Assembly: GCF_014518315.1 (NCBI RefSeq)
Contig: NZ_JACVEL010000009.1
Coordinates: 1-64,000, forward strand
Length of the DNA stretch: 64,000 nt
Reading direction: 5' to 3'
Source: Taishania pollutisoli
GTDB taxonomy: Bacteria > Bacteroidota > Bacteroidia > Flavobacteriales_D > Crocinitomicaceae
Shown here: positions 45,795-56,072 of the stretch, one piece after another
How the letters are laid out: each line of letters opens with the position of its first letter
Position numbering within the stretch: the first letter of the stretch is position 1
Program-made: the position numbers and the translations under genes
The notes under the pieces: generated by a model
Seen by the model: only the letters and a program-made list of their open reading frames with translations
The model's database searches: none
Told to the model about the DNA's origin: nothing

Positions 45795-48176
45795 TTATTC
45801 TCCGCCACATTCGTCCAGCAGATTGAAATCGGCTTTTCCGGATTCTCTTCGCTGCTGATTAAACCGGTAAGTGAAAACGAGTGTAATGGTTCTCGGTCGC
45901 CAAAGGGTATTACTTTCCGAATACAATTCAGGTGTATCTGTTATCATTCTCCACCGGCGTGTATTGAATAAATCGCGGATATTTAACCCGATTGTCGCTT
46001 TTCCGTTCAGGAGGTCCCGTGAAAATCCCAGGTCAAAATGATAGATGGCCAGCATTTTTCCCTGCGGACGAACACTGGGAGCTGTATAATTGAATGCAAG
46101 TTGTGATTTGAACAATTTCGGAAACGATAAATTGATCGAGGTACGGTTGGTCCATGTGAAGTTTTTTCTTCTGAAATCGGTAGCGTTGAAATTGCCCGAA
46201 ATAATTTCTTCGTAAAAGTTGAACCCTGAATTTAACCGGAACCAGTTGGCAGGAGTGTACGTGAAATTTAATTCGACGCCATACGCATCTTTTAAGGCAA
46301 TATTGAGTGGTGTGATATAAATAATACCATCATCGCCAAGTGAGGAAATGCGTTCTATTTTATTCGTCGTATTGCGATAATACACCGATCCGAGTATGGA
46401 GCCGGAACCCCAGTTTTGAAGAATACCCGCTTCCAGTGAATTGGTGTATTCAGGATTCAGGTATGCATTCCCGACTCTGCGCTCACGGTTGTCTCCGAAT
46501 TTTGTGTAAGGCATTAAATCCCATTGTCCCGGTCTGCTGATTCTCCGGCTGTAACTCAGTTGAAATGTTTGTCGTTCGGAATGTTTAAATGAAACGGCTG
46601 CGCTTGGAAACAGGTCTAAGTAATTTTTATCAATGCTGTTATTGGTAGAAACCTGTCGTGTACTGATGTCGGAATATTCAGCCCGTAAACCAGCCTGTAC
46701 CGAGAATTTTTTCCAGGTATTGGAGGCCATCGCATAGGCTGCATATACACGCTCGTTGTAGCTGTAACGGTCATTGTACAGTGGGGGATAATTCCAATTG
46801 TTACCAGTCAATTCCCCGAAACGGAAATTATTTTCCATATCCCGGATTTGCATTCGTACTCCTGTTTCAAATTTCCCTTCTTGCAGGAACGGAAGGATAA
46901 AATCTGACTGGGCGAGGAAATTATTTTCCAGCATGGTCACCTGGGAATGTTCAATCCGTTCTCCCTGGAAAGCAGAAGAGTTTTCCGAATAATCCGAACG
47001 TTCGATGTCCTGATCCCGAAACCACTTCAGGTCAGTGGACCATTCGGCTTTATTGTTGAATTTTTTTGTATAGGAAAGGTTCGTTTCCAGTAAGTCTTCT
47101 AATTCCGCTTGTCCTTCGAACCGGTCATTGTATCCTGTCAGGTTATCATTCAGGTCCATGTTTTCATAATAACGGTCGTATGAATTGTTTCCCAACCCCG
47201 AACGAACGGTAAAGGATGTGGAAAGCGTATTTTTTTCATTGATATAGTAATCCAGTCCAAGTGAACCGTGATTGCTCAATTTTCTTCTTCTGTGCTCGTA
47301 ATGTTGCCGGTACACAAATGCGGTATCTGCATTGTTAAGTCGCTGATAGGTTTCACTGTATCCGGGAATACTGTTTTTATTAATGGAATACGTTGCAAAT
47401 ACATTGAGTTTATCCCTTCGGTAATTGATCCGGAAATCTCCGCCTATTTCAGGAAAATATCCTCCCCGGATGCTCGCGGAGCCGTTGAGCCCCTTTGTTT
47501 GATTTTTTTTCAGTACAATATTGATAATCCCTCCTTCTCCCTGTGCATCATAGCGGGAAGAAGCATTGGTAATGACTTCTATTTTTTCAATATTCGCAGC
47601 TTGTAATTGTTTCAGTGCATCTGCACTGGATGCAAAACCGGACATTTTTCCATCGATCAGGATGCGTACATTGGAATTTCCCCGCAGGCTGACATTTCCT
47701 TCAGCATCGACTGTAATGGAAGGGATGTTCTCCAGCACATCAACAGCATTGGAGCCTTGGTTGTTCAAATCAGAACCGACATTGAAGACGCGCTTGTCAA
47801 GGTGGTATTCCATTGCGGCTTTTTGCCCTATAATTTCCACCGATTCCAGTTCTGCGATTGTCTGCATGGTAATTGTTCCCAGCTTTATTTCCCCGCTTTG
47901 TTGATGAAGCAGAATTGTATCGTTGGTCAGACCGGCATATTTTAAAACGAGATAGAACTCCCCCGAAGGAAGCACAAGATTGAATTTTCCTTCTTCATCT
48001 GAAAAATCTCCTTTTACGATTTTATCTTCGGATGCGCTGTATCCTTGAATCGCTACGTAGGATAGTGGTTGTTTTTCCGAATCAACGATGGTTCCGGAGA
48101 TGGATAATTCCGATTGTGCAAAAAGAGAAAACGAGCAGGAGATTAAAACAAGGGAAATAACAAGACGAATCAGCAT
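45795..48176 (-). CDS. TonB-dependent-receptor-like outer-membrane protein with regulatory-like N-domain
   Basis: 793 residues. A signal peptide ends at LFAQ; a carboxypeptidase-regulatory-like beta-sandwich follows (SISGTIVDSEKQPLSYVAIQGY, about 25-100), then a plug domain (NNQGSNAVDVLENIPSITVDAEGNVSLRGNSNVRILIDGK) and a long barrel ending in TITLVFTYRFNQQRRE. This is the OMP beta-barrel family 3 type of Bacteroidota TonB-dependent-like proteins. No SusD partner is adjacent, so substrate uptake is unclear. The reading extends past the last barrel strand by about 18 residues. Confidence 0.9.
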   Translation of the reverse strand: MLIRLVISLVLISCSFSLFAQSELSISGTIVDSEKQPLSYVAIQGYSASEDKIVKGDFSDEEGKFNLVLPSGEFYLVLKYAGLTNDTILLHQQSGEIKLGTITMQTIAELESVEIIGQKAAMEYHLDKRVFNVGSDLNNQGSNAVDVLENIPSITVDAEGNVSLRGNSNVRILIDGKMSGFASSADALKQLQAANIEKIEVITNASSRYDAQGEGGIINIVLKKNQTKGLNGSASIRGGYFPEIGGDFRINYRRDKLNVFATYSINKNSIPGYSETYQRLNNADTAFVYRQHYEHRRRKLSNHGSLGLDYYINEKNTLSTSFTVRSGLGNNSYDRYYENMDLNDNLTGYNDRFEGQAELEDLLETNLSYTKKFNNKAEWSTDLKWFRDQDIERSDYSENSSAFQGERIEHSQVTMLENNFLAQSDFILPFLQEGKFETGVRMQIRDMENNFRFGELTGNNWNYPPLYNDRYSYNERVYAAYAMASNTWKKFSVQAGLRAEYSDISTRQVSTNNSIDKNYLDLFPSAAVSFKHSERQTFQLSYSRRISRPGQWDLMPYTKFGDNRERRVGNAYLNPEYTNSLEAGILQNWGSGSILGSVYYRNTTNKIERISSLGDDGIIYITPLNIALKDAYGVELNFTYTPANWFRLNSGFNFYEEIISGNFNATDFRRKNFTWTNRTSINLSFPKLFKSQLAFNYTAPSVRPQGKMLAIYHFDLGFSRDLLNGKATIGLNIRDLFNTRRWRMITDTPELYSESNTLWRPRTITLVFTYRFNQQRRESGKADFNLLDECGGE

Positions 48177-48246
48177 TTATATAACAAGTTCTTCCACTAA
48201 CCAGAGGCAATGAAAATGAACTGCGAATTTAACAATTTATCGGGCA

Positions 48247-48272
48247 ATAAAAAAGGGTGCGTGGGCACCCTT
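48247..48272 (-). terminator. Intrinsic terminator of the 161-residue lipoprotein gene
   Basis: Minus strand AAGGGTGC (48272-48265) pairs with GCACCCTT (48260-48253) around CCAC, followed by TTTTATT. Confidence 0.87.
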
Positions 48273-48300
48273 GCTATATCTGAATGATTTTATACCGTAT

Positions 48301-48786
48301 TTAATCGACAGTTTGAATATCCACATCGTAGGTAACCGTGTAAGAATCAGGAACTGCCCGGATAGCGACGAAATTTTCGATGTAACGTTGTTCTTCGCAT
48401 TTACCGCAATCTTTCACTTTGATGGTGTACTTAATAATTCCGTTTTCATCATCAATCAATACGTTTCTGTCAAATTGAGCGAAACAATTGACGGTCATCG
48501 GGTAACATAAAATATTGTATTCCGTGTAGTCGACCGCTGTTTTTGTAATTCCTTTATCCTTACTGATTTTAAAATTATCTGCATAGTTGCTGTTCCCATT
48601 AATCAGGTATTCATCCGGGCTCATGCTGGCTGTTATATAGCCGGATTCAGAAAATACGGATACAGCGGTTTTAATTTCACCGGAAGTGGCATCTTCCCCC
48701 AGATCACATTTTTTCTTGCAGGAAACAGAAGTGGCTACTAAAATAACAGAGAAGACAATAAGCACGCGATTTACAACTCTTTTCAT
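48301..48786 (-). CDS. Putative lipoprotein, unknown function
   Basis: 161 residues from ATG 48786, the start of a lipoprotein signal MKRVVNRVLIVFSVILVATS ending in VSCKKKC (acylated Cys). The frame opens 25 codons upstream, but a perfect -7 promoter box (48828-48835) falls inside that part. The mature domain is beta-rich with cysteines at NILCYPMTVNCFAQF and DCGKCEEQRYIENF. No family recognised. Own promoter and terminator, so monocistronic. Confidence 0.75.
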   Translation of the reverse strand: MKRVVNRVLIVFSVILVATSVSCKKKCDLGEDATSGEIKTAVSVFSESGYITASMSPDEYLINGNSNYADNFKISKDKGITKTAVDYTEYNILCYPMTVNCFAQFDRNVLIDDENGIIKYTIKVKDCGKCEEQRYIENFVAIRAVPDSYTVTYDVDIQTVD

Positions 48787-48827
48787 GAACGTCGGGTTTT
48801 GATGGATACTCGTTTTATTATAGATGT

Positions 48828-48835
48828 CAAATATA
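48828..48835 (-). promoter_or_regulatory. Candidate -7 element TATATTTG for the lipoprotein gene
   Basis: Perfect TAnnTTTG on the minus strand, about 41 nt upstream of ATG 48786; no clear TTG upstream. Confidence 0.45.
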
Positions 48836-48861
48836 TATTTTTTAATTGATACATGGCTCAA

Positions 48862-49590
48862 TTATTTCTTTCGAAGCACAAATTTTTGACCCAGGTATAC
48901 CTTTCGAACCTGTTCATCAGCAGCCAGTTCTTCTGCAGTGCCTGACTTCAAGATGGCTCCTTCAAACAGTAGGTAAGCACGGTCGGTGATGGAAAGTGTT
49001 TCCTGCACGTTGTGGTCCGTAATCAGGATTCCGATGTTTTTTTCACGGAGCTCGGAGACAATACTCTGGATGTCTTCCACAGCAATCGGGTCAACTCCGG
49101 CAAATGGTTCATCAAGCAACAGAAACTTCGGGTTCGTGGCAAGTGCACGCGCAATTTCCGTTCTTCGTTTTTCTCCTCCTGACAGGCGGTTTCCGAGGTT
49201 TTTTCGCACGTGTTGCAGACTGAATTCATTGAGTAGCTGCTCCAGTCGGGCTTCGCGTTCCTGTTTATTGAGATCTGTCATTTCCAGGATTGCCATAATG
49301 TTGTCTTCAACACTCAGTTTCCGAAACACCGAAATTTCCTGGGGCAGGTAGCCAATCCCTAATTGGGAGCGTTTATACATTGGCATTTTGGTAATGTCGA
49401 TCTCATCCAGAAAGACTTCGCCTGAATCCGGTTTTACCAATCCTACGATCATATAAAATGATGTTGTTTTTCCGGCACCGTTTGGTCCGAGTAATCCAAC
49501 AATTTCGCCCTGATTCACTTCAACAGAAACTCCTTTTACAACATTTCTGCCTTTGTATGTTTTCTTTATTTCTTTTGTGTGTAATTTCAT
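48862..49590 (-). CDS. lptB: LPS export ABC transporter ATP-binding protein
   Basis: 242 residues from ATG 49590 (a TTG six codons upstream is less likely). Walker [20 protein letters not shown] (near 33), Q-loop, signature [16 protein letters not shown] (near 137), Walker [16 protein letters not shown] (near 158) and H-loop ITDHNVQ (near 194). [14 protein letters not shown] and the FAGVDP loop are typical of LptB, which powers LPS transport with LptFG. Its ATG overlaps the stop of the DUF5686 barrel gene (TAATG), suggesting coupled expression of envelope functions. Confidence 0.95.
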   Translation of the reverse strand: MKLHTKEIKKTYKGRNVVKGVSVEVNQGEIVGLLGPNGAGKTTSFYMIVGLVKPDSGEVFLDEIDITKMPMYKRSQLGIGYLPQEISVFRKLSVEDNIMAILEMTDLNKQEREARLEQLLNEFSLQHVRKNLGNRLSGGEKRRTEIARALATNPKFLLLDEPFAGVDPIAVEDIQSIVSELREKNIGILITDHNVQETLSITDRAYLLFEGAILKSGTAEELAADEQVRKVYLGQKFVLRKK

Positions 49591-52049
49591 TACAAGAATA
49601 TTTCCCAACGTGCTCTGAATCCAAATGGTGATACTCCCGGAATTTGGTGAGTGACACGATAAAAGACATCAAAGCGAAGTAACTTAAATATATTTTCCAA
49701 CCCCAAAGATACTTCGATATACGGCGTATTTCCAAATTGTTTGGTAAATGGTGGTAAGATCATCTCTTTTTCATGTCGCGAATCAATCATACCCCATGTT
49801 GCACGTGCGCTGGAAACAAATCGCCATTTTAGTTTTTTGATTCCGGGAATGTAGTCCAGGAAAAGTCCTCCCCAGTGATTTTCGATATAGGCATCAGCAT
49901 ATTTATCGGAAATAAACTCGAAGAAATTGAGCATGTTGAATGTTGTCTTGTACAAAAAGTAAGATTGGTTTCCTTCATGGACTTTCAGAAAAGGGTATGC
50001 TGCTGAACCGTTGATGTATCCCACGCTTGCACCATACCGGATGTACCCGAGCACTCCGGCTGTCACCCTGTGATCAAGCGCCAGTTCGTATTTTTGGTAC
50101 TGGTAATCACTTCCCAATGCCCCTTTGATTCCTAAGATTGTCTGAAAGGAAATGATCGGAAACCTGGATTTAATGGAAACGCGGTCAAACGCTCCACCGA
50201 CAAATTCTTCGTCTTTTGCCCATCTGAAGCGAAAAGTAACTTCACTGGTCCGAATGCTGTTGATGGTATCATAGAAGCCTGTGTTTTCATTCATCCGCAA
50301 ATAATTGGCCAGTCCCAGCGGGGTATATTCTTTCCACTCGAAAGCAGTGAACAAAACAATGTCTTTGTGCACGTCTTTTTCAAAGTTTATTCCGGCTTTT
50401 TCTACAAATGTAAGTTTGTCCAATGGTCCGGTGCGAAAAAGTGTTCCGAATGTAGAACCGACTTGGGAAGCTTTGGTAGACGCCCCGATTTGTTCAATAT
50501 CATAATTGTAAAAGGCACTCAACATTCCCCGTTTCTGGGGAGACACATTATAACGGACACTCCCCCCGTATTTAAAGCGTTCGTCACCGAATCCATAATA
50601 GACTTTACCACCTATTTCAAGCCTTCGGGAGAACTTATTGGACGTTCTTATAGCCACTCCGAAACGGAATTTCTCTACCTGGTTGTAGCTGAACATGTTG
50701 TAAATCATTCCGAAGTCAAAATAACCGTAGGGATAATACCCGGTGGTCAGCATGTAGGTAACTCCCTGTAATCGCTTGAAGAATGGAATGGTTTTCAGGG
50801 AATCGATCATTTCTCCGATCCCGGTTTGCTGGAAGGAAAGTGGCACGTGTCTGTGTGCTGTCCAGTAAGTCTCATCTCTTTGATGAGCACTGTCGGCTAT
50901 TTCTACCGTGTTGTTGCTTTTATAAAATGCATCCGGGTGTGCTTGATTGATCACAAAATTTTTCCTGGATGAATACTTTCTGGCATAAATACCATACAAA
51001 CTGGTTTTTTTTGTGAGTTTAAAATCCGCCAAAATGGTTTCGTTGACCATCATCCACACTTCTTTTTCAACCATGGAGAAATTTTGTTCAAAGTACAAGT
51101 CCTGCAGGTAATTGATATTTGCCCAGGGAGCAATTGTTCCTTTGATCGATTTGATGGCATACGTTGTATCGTGGACCCACATTTCTCCTTCGAAAGTCAT
51201 ATCGCCTTGTCGTTTAGGTTTGAAGGTCATCTTGTAACACCACAGGTTGTCAATGAAAGAAGAATCGACAATCAGAAATTGGTAGTAATTCCGCGCAAAG
51301 TTTGATATGGGGCTAATGAAGCTGCGGTTGACAATATTGATGTTGTTGTCATAAATATTGATGTCCATGTACATTTCACCCAGGAATTGATCCAGTTGAA
51401 TGTTATCAATCCCGACCACACGTGTTGCTTTTAAGACTTCTTTTTTGCGTTTGGGATTGTTCGTGTAATAGAAATCAGATAATCCTTCCGTAAAAATCAC
51501 GGGCAGGTAATTTTTACCGTTTTCCGTAGAGTCCAGGTAGTCCAGGATCAAGTCCATCCGTTTGACAATTCCTTTTTCTTTAAACTTGTCCCCGATGTTA
51601 TTGAGATCAAACTGAATTTTATTGTAAAGCTCGTATTCATAAGCCGACAATTTTTCCCGGTCATTGATCGGTTTGTTGTTGATGATTTTTTTGTGCAGGG
51701 TAACGGAAGGTAGTTCATCAGGTGGCAGGACGGTCAATTCTTCTATTTCTGAAACAGTCATTGATAATTCTACGTCAATGGTCTGTTCTTTATCTCGCTT
51801 AACAGAAAAACGCTGTGTGATGTAGCCGGTTAATGTGAAACGAAGCGAGTCTGTGGCGTAATAGGTTTCAATACTGTAAAAACCGACAGAATCCGTTAAG
51901 ACACCTATTTTCGAATCTTTAAACTGAACTTTTACAAACGGAAGCGGTTCTTCTGTTACGGCATCTTTCACCACACCGCTTACTTTGGTTTGTTGCGCAA
52001 GGAGTGTTAAAGGAGTTAAGACCAATATAAGCAGTACAATCTTCAGCAT
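49590..52049 (-). CDS. DUF5686-type outer-membrane protein with carboxypeptidase-regulatory-like domain
   Basis: 819 residues. A signal peptide ends at LLAQQ, followed by an N-terminal beta-sandwich ([23 protein letters not shown], about 22-100), a linking domain with helical parts ([21 protein letters not shown]) and a C-terminal barrel from about residue 430 ending in FRARWEIFL. This domain order fits the DUF5686/CarboxypepD_reg family of Bacteroidota outer-membrane proteins, of unknown function. Its stop overlaps the lptB start, which links it to LPS or envelope assembly only by context. Confidence 0.83.
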   Translation of the reverse strand: MLKIVLLILVLTPLTLLAQQTKVSGVVKDAVTEEPLPFVKVQFKDSKIGVLTDSVGFYSIETYYATDSLRFTLTGYITQRFSVKRDKEQTIDVELSMTVSEIEELTVLPPDELPSVTLHKKIINNKPINDREKLSAYEYELYNKIQFDLNNIGDKFKEKGIVKRMDLILDYLDSTENGKNYLPVIFTEGLSDFYYTNNPKRKKEVLKATRVVGIDNIQLDQFLGEMYMDINIYDNNINIVNRSFISPISNFARNYYQFLIVDSSFIDNLWCYKMTFKPKRQGDMTFEGEMWVHDTTYAIKSIKGTIAPWANINYLQDLYFEQNFSMVEKEVWMMVNETILADFKLTKKTSLYGIYARKYSSRKNFVINQAHPDAFYKSNNTVEIADSAHQRDETYWTAHRHVPLSFQQTGIGEMIDSLKTIPFFKRLQGVTYMLTTGYYPYGYFDFGMIYNMFSYNQVEKFRFGVAIRTSNKFSRRLEIGGKVYYGFGDERFKYGGSVRYNVSPQKRGMLSAFYNYDIEQIGASTKASQVGSTFGTLFRTGPLDKLTFVEKAGINFEKDVHKDIVLFTAFEWKEYTPLGLANYLRMNENTGFYDTINSIRTSEVTFRFRWAKDEEFVGGAFDRVSIKSRFPIISFQTILGIKGALGSDYQYQKYELALDHRVTAGVLGYIRYGASVGYINGSAAYPFLKVHEGNQSYFLYKTTFNMLNFFEFISDKYADAYIENHWGGLFLDYIPGIKKLKWRFVSSARATWGMIDSRHEKEMILPPFTKQFGNTPYIEVSLGLENIFKLLRFDVFYRVTHQIPGVSPFGFRARWEIFL

Positions 52050-52124
52050 CTTCTCATTTGAAGAAGTAAAAGTAGAAAAATACAGTTAATAACAACTTGT
52101 TACCACTGATTAAATCATTCATAC

Positions 52125-52919
52125 TTAATTGTTGATATTTTCTTTGTTGCGTTTTTTCTCTACTCTCGCGGCTGTGAGAATTCCGATTTCATACAACAAT
52201 GCAATAGGAATGGAGACAATCACCTGGCTGATCAGATCGGGGGGAGTGATGATGGCTGCCAGGATTAAAACACCTACAAGCGCGTGTTTGCGGTACTTTC
52301 GAAGGAAATCAGCGGTAATAATTCCTAATCTTGCCAGAAGGTAAGAAGCAATCGGTAGTAAAAAGAACAATCCCGTATAGAAAATAGTTGATAAAATCAT
52401 CCCCATGTATGAGTCAACCGTAAAAATGTTTTGAATCTGGGTACTGATTTTATAATTTCCGAAAAACTGGATTGTCATTGGCGTTACAACAAAATATCCG
52501 AATAAAATTCCGAGAAGAAAAAGCAGGGAGACATAAAAAACCAGACCTCCCATTGCAGAACGTTCCGTACCTTTTAATGCAGGGCGGATAAAAGCCCATA
52601 ACTGGTAAAATATAAACGGAGAAGCGACAACGATTCCTCCCAGTATGCTCATCCACAAAGCGTATGAAAATTGCCCGGAAACATTCATACTTTGCATTTC
52701 AACCGGTGTCGGAGGTGTGCATACATCAAACCAATGACAGAGTAATTTGAACGAGATAAAATTATTGTCCAGCATGATCAGGAAAATATTGTCCATAATC
52801 CACTCTTGGTAAACGAACAGAACAATCGCACAGGTAACAATTGCGATAGCACTTTTTACTAATCTCCACCGCAATTCTTCGAGGTGCTGAAGGAAGGACA
52901 TATTTTTTTCATCACTCAT
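52125..52919 (-). CDS. tatC: Twin-arginine translocase subunit TatC
   Basis: 264 residues with six membrane segments. MSFLQHLEELRWRLVKS is the conserved N-terminal signal-peptide-binding region; ASPFIFYQLWAFIRPAL (first periplasmic/cytoplasmic loop with F-x-x-P pattern) and LPIASYLLARLGIITADFLRKYRKHALVGVLILAAIITPPD are family hallmarks. TatC recognises folded substrates with RR signals for export. TatA is not nearby. The upstream pdxJ gene is divergent. Confidence 0.95.
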   Translation of the reverse strand: MSDEKNMSFLQHLEELRWRLVKSAIAIVTCAIVLFVYQEWIMDNIFLIMLDNNFISFKLLCHWFDVCTPPTPVEMQSMNVSGQFSYALWMSILGGIVVASPFIFYQLWAFIRPALKGTERSAMGGLVFYVSLLFLLGILFGYFVVTPMTIQFFGNYKISTQIQNIFTVDSYMGMILSTIFYTGLFFLLPIASYLLARLGIITADFLRKYRKHALVGVLILAAIITPPDLISQVIVSIPIALLYEIGILTAARVEKKRNKENINN

Positions 52920-52966
52920 GACGGTCGCAAAAGTACGGAAAGAGAATGGAATATTGAGAAGAAAGA

Positions 52967-52999
52967 TTGTTTTTTTATCATTGGTAATGGTTAACTTTG
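52967..52999 (+). promoter_or_regulatory. Candidate promoter of pdxJ
   Basis: TTG (52967-52969), 22-nt spacer, TAACTTTG (52992-52999; perfect). It supports ATG 53033 rather than the TTG at 52997, which lies in the -7 box. Confidence 0.55.
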
Positions 53000-53032
53000 C
53001 ACTATCAAAACAACACGATTACTTTTTTATCG

Positions 53033-53746
53033 ATGACGAAATTAAGTGTAAATATCAATAAGATTGCAACGATCCGGAACGCGAGGGGAGGAGATGTGCC
53101 GAATGTGGTTCGGGTTGCAATCGATTGTGAACGATTTGGAGCAGAGGGAATTACTGTTCATCCTCGTCCTGACGAACGTCACATCACAACGCAGGACGTA
53201 TATGATCTGAAGAAAGTGGTTCAGACGGAATTCAATATTGAAGGATACCCGGATACACGTTACATGAAGCTAATTGAAGACGTTCGGCCTGAACAAGCGA
53301 CACTGGTGCCTGATCCTCCCGGGGTGTTAACTTCCAATGCGGGATGGGAGACAAAGAAGCAATTGGAGCTGTTGAGTGATCTGGCACAACAACTCAAACA
53401 ACTAAACATTCGAAGTTCCGTTTTTGTGGATACAAATCTTGAAAACATTGAATTTGCCGCAAAAGCAGGGTTTGATCGCATTGAATTATATACCGGACCT
53501 TATGCTGAGCAGTACGCTGAAAATCCTGACAGAGCAGTCGATTTATACGTAAAAGCCGCTGTATTTGCAAAAGAAGTAGGATTGGGGGTGAATGCAGGAC
53601 ATGATTTAAGCCTGGAGAATCTGAAGTTTTTGAAATCAAAAATCCCGTTTATGGATGAAGTTTCGATCGGGCACGCGCTTATTTCAGATGCGTTGTACCT
53701 GGGATTGGAAAATACCATTCAACGGTATAAGTTTTTATTAAAATAA
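53033..53746 (+). CDS. pdxJ: Pyridoxine 5'-phosphate synthase
   Basis: 237-residue TIM barrel from ATG 53033 that condenses 1-deoxyxylulose 5-phosphate with 3-amino-2-oxopropyl phosphate to make PNP, the last ring-forming step of the DXP-dependent vitamin B6 route. Motifs: [52 protein letters not shown] and [13 protein letters not shown]. Length is normal. Followed by a strong terminator shared with the convergent LamG gene. Confidence 0.96.
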   Translation: MTKLSVNINKIATIRNARGGDVPNVVRVAIDCERFGAEGITVHPRPDERHITTQDVYDLKKVVQTEFNIEGYPDTRYMKLIEDVRPEQATLVPDPPGVLTSNAGWETKKQLELLSDLAQQLKQLNIRSSVFVDTNLENIEFAAKAGFDRIELYTGPYAEQYAENPDRAVDLYVKAAVFAKEVGLGVNAGHDLSLENLKFLKSKIPFMDEVSIGHALISDALYLGLENTIQRYKFLLK

Positions 53747-53777
53747 AAAAACAGGAGTAAGTCGCTCCTGTTTTTTT
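53745..53777. terminator. Bidirectional terminator between pdxJ and the LamG gene
   Basis: AAAAAAACAGGAG (53745-53757) pairs with CTCCTGTTTTTTT (53765-53777) around taagtcg; T-runs on both strands. Confidence 0.88.
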
Positions 53778-53800
53778 ATGGATAATCTCTTGGAATAATA

Positions 53801-55585
53801 TTAGTGGGCTACAATTATTTTGCGAATGTCAATATTGTTTTCACCCGATAGTATCTTTATTATATAGGTCCCATTTATCCACTTCTTTGTATCAATTTTG
53901 TTTTCCGTTGATTCGTGGTAATTTTTGTAGATTATATTTCCCGGTAAATCATAAATAATTACCTCATACTGCTTACCACTCTCGAGTGTAAAGTAGATGA
54001 AATCAGTAGCAGGATTCGGAAAAACAGCCATATTATTATTTGTTTTAGTTTGCTGTTTATGCAGTGGTGTTGTAATGCTTTCATGTCGTTTGCAATTTTC
54101 TGCTACAAAATTCGATGTGTTGGAAAGGAGTTGAAAATTAACCAACGTTCCATCTCGGGAAGGAGAGATGATATTTGTTAGAGAAGTAATGAGGGTGTTA
54201 TTTCCTCCCGGAATCCCCTGATTACAATTGAAATAATTAATCAATCCGATTTCGTTCCCCGTCAGCTCATTTCCCATGTTATTATAGATCTCTGTAGTGG
54301 TTCTTGTGGTATTCCAAATCCTGATTTCATCCATGCTTCCCGTTAGGAAGTCAGATGTAGTATTGTCGTCATATTCTTGCCCGAGACTGTATCTGTCAGT
54401 GCTTACCAGTGTAACTGTTTTTGTCATTGTACCCTGGAGAATACCGTCTATATAAAGTGAATGTGTCCCGGAATTATAGGTGTATGCAACATGGTGGCAA
54501 TTGCCGTCCAGTACGTTTACTCCACCGATAATTAATAAGGATCCTCCGAACGGAGCGTTCACAACTACCGAATTTCCGGCCCCTTCTCCTGTTCCGGCCA
54601 GCCGGATCAATAATTTGTTGATATCTGTTCCTCCCGGAGCGGCGTTGATACTAAAAAACATTCCATACGGACTTTTTTGAAGATTTTTTAAATCGATCAA
54701 AAAATCGACAGAATATTGATTTAATCCTGACATGGAAGAAGCGATCGCATTGATATTTACATAGTCGTTTATTCCGTCAAAATTCAACCAGTTTGATTGA
54801 GAGATTATTTTTCTGCATCCTTCTATTCTTCTGAAATTAGAAGTATTCGAGAGGAGTTGAAAATTGACTAATGTGCCATTTCGGGAAGGAGAGATTGTAT
54901 TTGTCAAAGAAGTAATGAGTGTATTATTTCCTGCCGAGATTCCCTGATTGCAGTTAAAATAGTTAATTAATCCTGTCTCGTTTCCTACCAGTTGACTAAA
55001 TCTGTTATCATTGATTTCCGTAGCAGTTCTTACGGTGTTCCAAATCCTGATTTCATCCATACTTCCCGTTAGAAAATCTGAGGTAACATTATTGTCGTAT
55101 TCCTGACCGAGACTGTATCGGTCTGTGTTTACCAGTGTAAGTGTTTTTGTGATTGTGCCTTGTAACGCACCATCTATATAGAGTGAATGCGTCCCCGAGT
55201 TATAGGTGTATGCTACATGATGACAATTGCTATCCAATACATTCACTCCTCCTATTAATAATAGAGACCCTCCGAACGGAGCATTCACAACAACCGAATT
55301 CCCTGTGCCTTCTCCTGGTCCGGCCAGCCGGATCAATAATTTGTTATCATCGGAGCTTCCCAATGCGCCATTAATGCTGAAGAACATTCCATATTGTCTG
55401 ACCTGAGGTTCTTTTACATTAAACAAAAATTCAACGGAAAAGCGTGTTAATCCCGTCATTGACGGTGCGATGGAATTAATGTCGACATAGTCATTCACCC
55501 CGTCAAAATTTAAAAAATTGTCCGATGCATGTGAATTTGAAGTGTGCAGTATACTTGCACAGAGTAGTAAGAAAATTGTTTTCAT
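53801..55585 (-). CDS. Secreted protein with two duplicated LamG domains and T9SS type A sorting domain
   Basis: 594 residues from ATG 55585, which starts the signal peptide MKTIFLLLCASILHTSNSHA (the frame opens 13 codons earlier). Two concanavalin-like LamG domains (about 25-265 and 267-505) are near copies: each has LNFDGxNDYV, CHHVAYTYNSGTHSLYIDG, DRYSLGQEYD and DFLTGSMDEIRIWNT. The last 75 residues form a type A T9SS sorting domain (VFPNPATDFIYF, YEVIIYDLPGNIIY, GTYIIKI). Carbohydrate or adhesive binding is expected from the family; the ligand is unknown. Confidence 0.9.
   Translation of the reverse strand: MKTIFLLLCASILHTSNSHASDNFLNFDGVNDYVDINSIAPSMTGLTRFSVEFLFNVKEPQVRQYGMFFSINGALGSSDDNKLLIRLAGPGEGTGNSVVVNAPFGGSLLLIGGVNVLDSNCHHVAYTYNSGTHSLYIDGALQGTITKTLTLVNTDRYSLGQEYDNNVTSDFLTGSMDEIRIWNTVRTATEINDNRFSQLVGNETGLINYFNCNQGISAGNNTLITSLTNTISPSRNGTLVNFQLLSNTSNFRRIEGCRKIISQSNWLNFDGINDYVNINAIASSMSGLNQYSVDFLIDLKNLQKSPYGMFFSINAAPGGTDINKLLIRLAGTGEGAGNSVVVNAPFGGSLLIIGGVNVLDGNCHHVAYTYNSGTHSLYIDGILQGTMTKTVTLVSTDRYSLGQEYDDNTTSDFLTGSMDEIRIWNTTRTTTEIYNNMGNELTGNEIGLINYFNCNQGIPGGNNTLITSLTNIISPSRDGTLVNFQLLSNTSNFVAENCKRHESITTPLHKQQTKTNNNMAVFPNPATDFIYFTLESGKQYEVIIYDLPGNIIYKNYHESTENKIDTKKWINGTYIIKILSGENNIDIRKIIVAH
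54060..55515 (-). repeat. Internal tandem gene duplication of about 725 bp
   Basis: The coding DNA of the first LamG unit (about 54790-55515) is repeated in the second (about 54060-54790) with long near-identical tracts, for example around 54575-54620 and 55300-55345. Confidence 0.85.
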
Positions 55586-55734
55586 AGCGTTATTTATATT
55601 ATAAATTTCATTGAAAATAAACAATTATAACGAAGCATTACATTTATTTAAAAAACATTTTTGATAAATGAGGCGTTTGAGTGATAAATTCAGCTATATT
55701 TGAAACACTTTTTTAATTTTATTTGTAAAAGGTA

Positions 55735-55763
55735 TTGTCGAATCAAAAAAAGATATATCTTTG
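55735..55763 (+). promoter_or_regulatory. Candidate promoter of rpmH
   Basis: TTG (55735-55737), 18-nt spacer, TATCTTTG (55756-55763; perfect). Leader about 52 nt. Confidence 0.7.
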
Positions 55764-55820
55764 CAACCCGAATTTATCGGAATGAATTTTTGAGAAAAAA
55801 CGCAATTAAGAGTATAGATC

Positions 55821-55979
55821 ATGAAAAGAACGTTTCAACCGTCAGTAAGAAAAAGAAGAAATAAGCACGGATTCAGAAGCCGCATGGCTACTAAAAACGG
55901 TCGCCGTGTGTTGGCTGCGCGTCGTCGCAAAGGAAGAAAGAAATTAACAGTTTCTGATGAACCGATGCACAAACGTTAA
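55821..55979 (+). CDS. rpmH: Ribosomal protein bL34
   Basis: 52-residue basic protein of the large ribosomal subunit: [18 protein letters not shown] at the start, then [20 protein letters not shown], the universal bL34 pattern, and a short C-terminal tail ([11 protein letters not shown]). In many bacteria rpmH lies next to rnpA or dnaA; here it is monocistronic, with its own promoter and terminator and a YdeI-like gene downstream. Confidence 0.98.
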   Translation: MKRTFQPSVRKRRNKHGFRSRMATKNGRRVLAARRRKGRKKLTVSDEPMHKR

Positions 55980-56007
55980 TTGAAACTTCTTATCAGTTAA
56001 GATATCT

Positions 56008-56036
56008 AAGACCGGCTTTTTTAGTCGGTCTTTTTT
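56008..56036 (+). terminator. Intrinsic terminator of rpmH
   Basis: AAGACCG (56008-56014) pairs with CGGTCTT (56026-56032) followed by T's. Confidence 0.87.
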
Positions 56037-56072
56037 GTTTGAATCATTTTTTAATAAAATAACCGTTCAATA

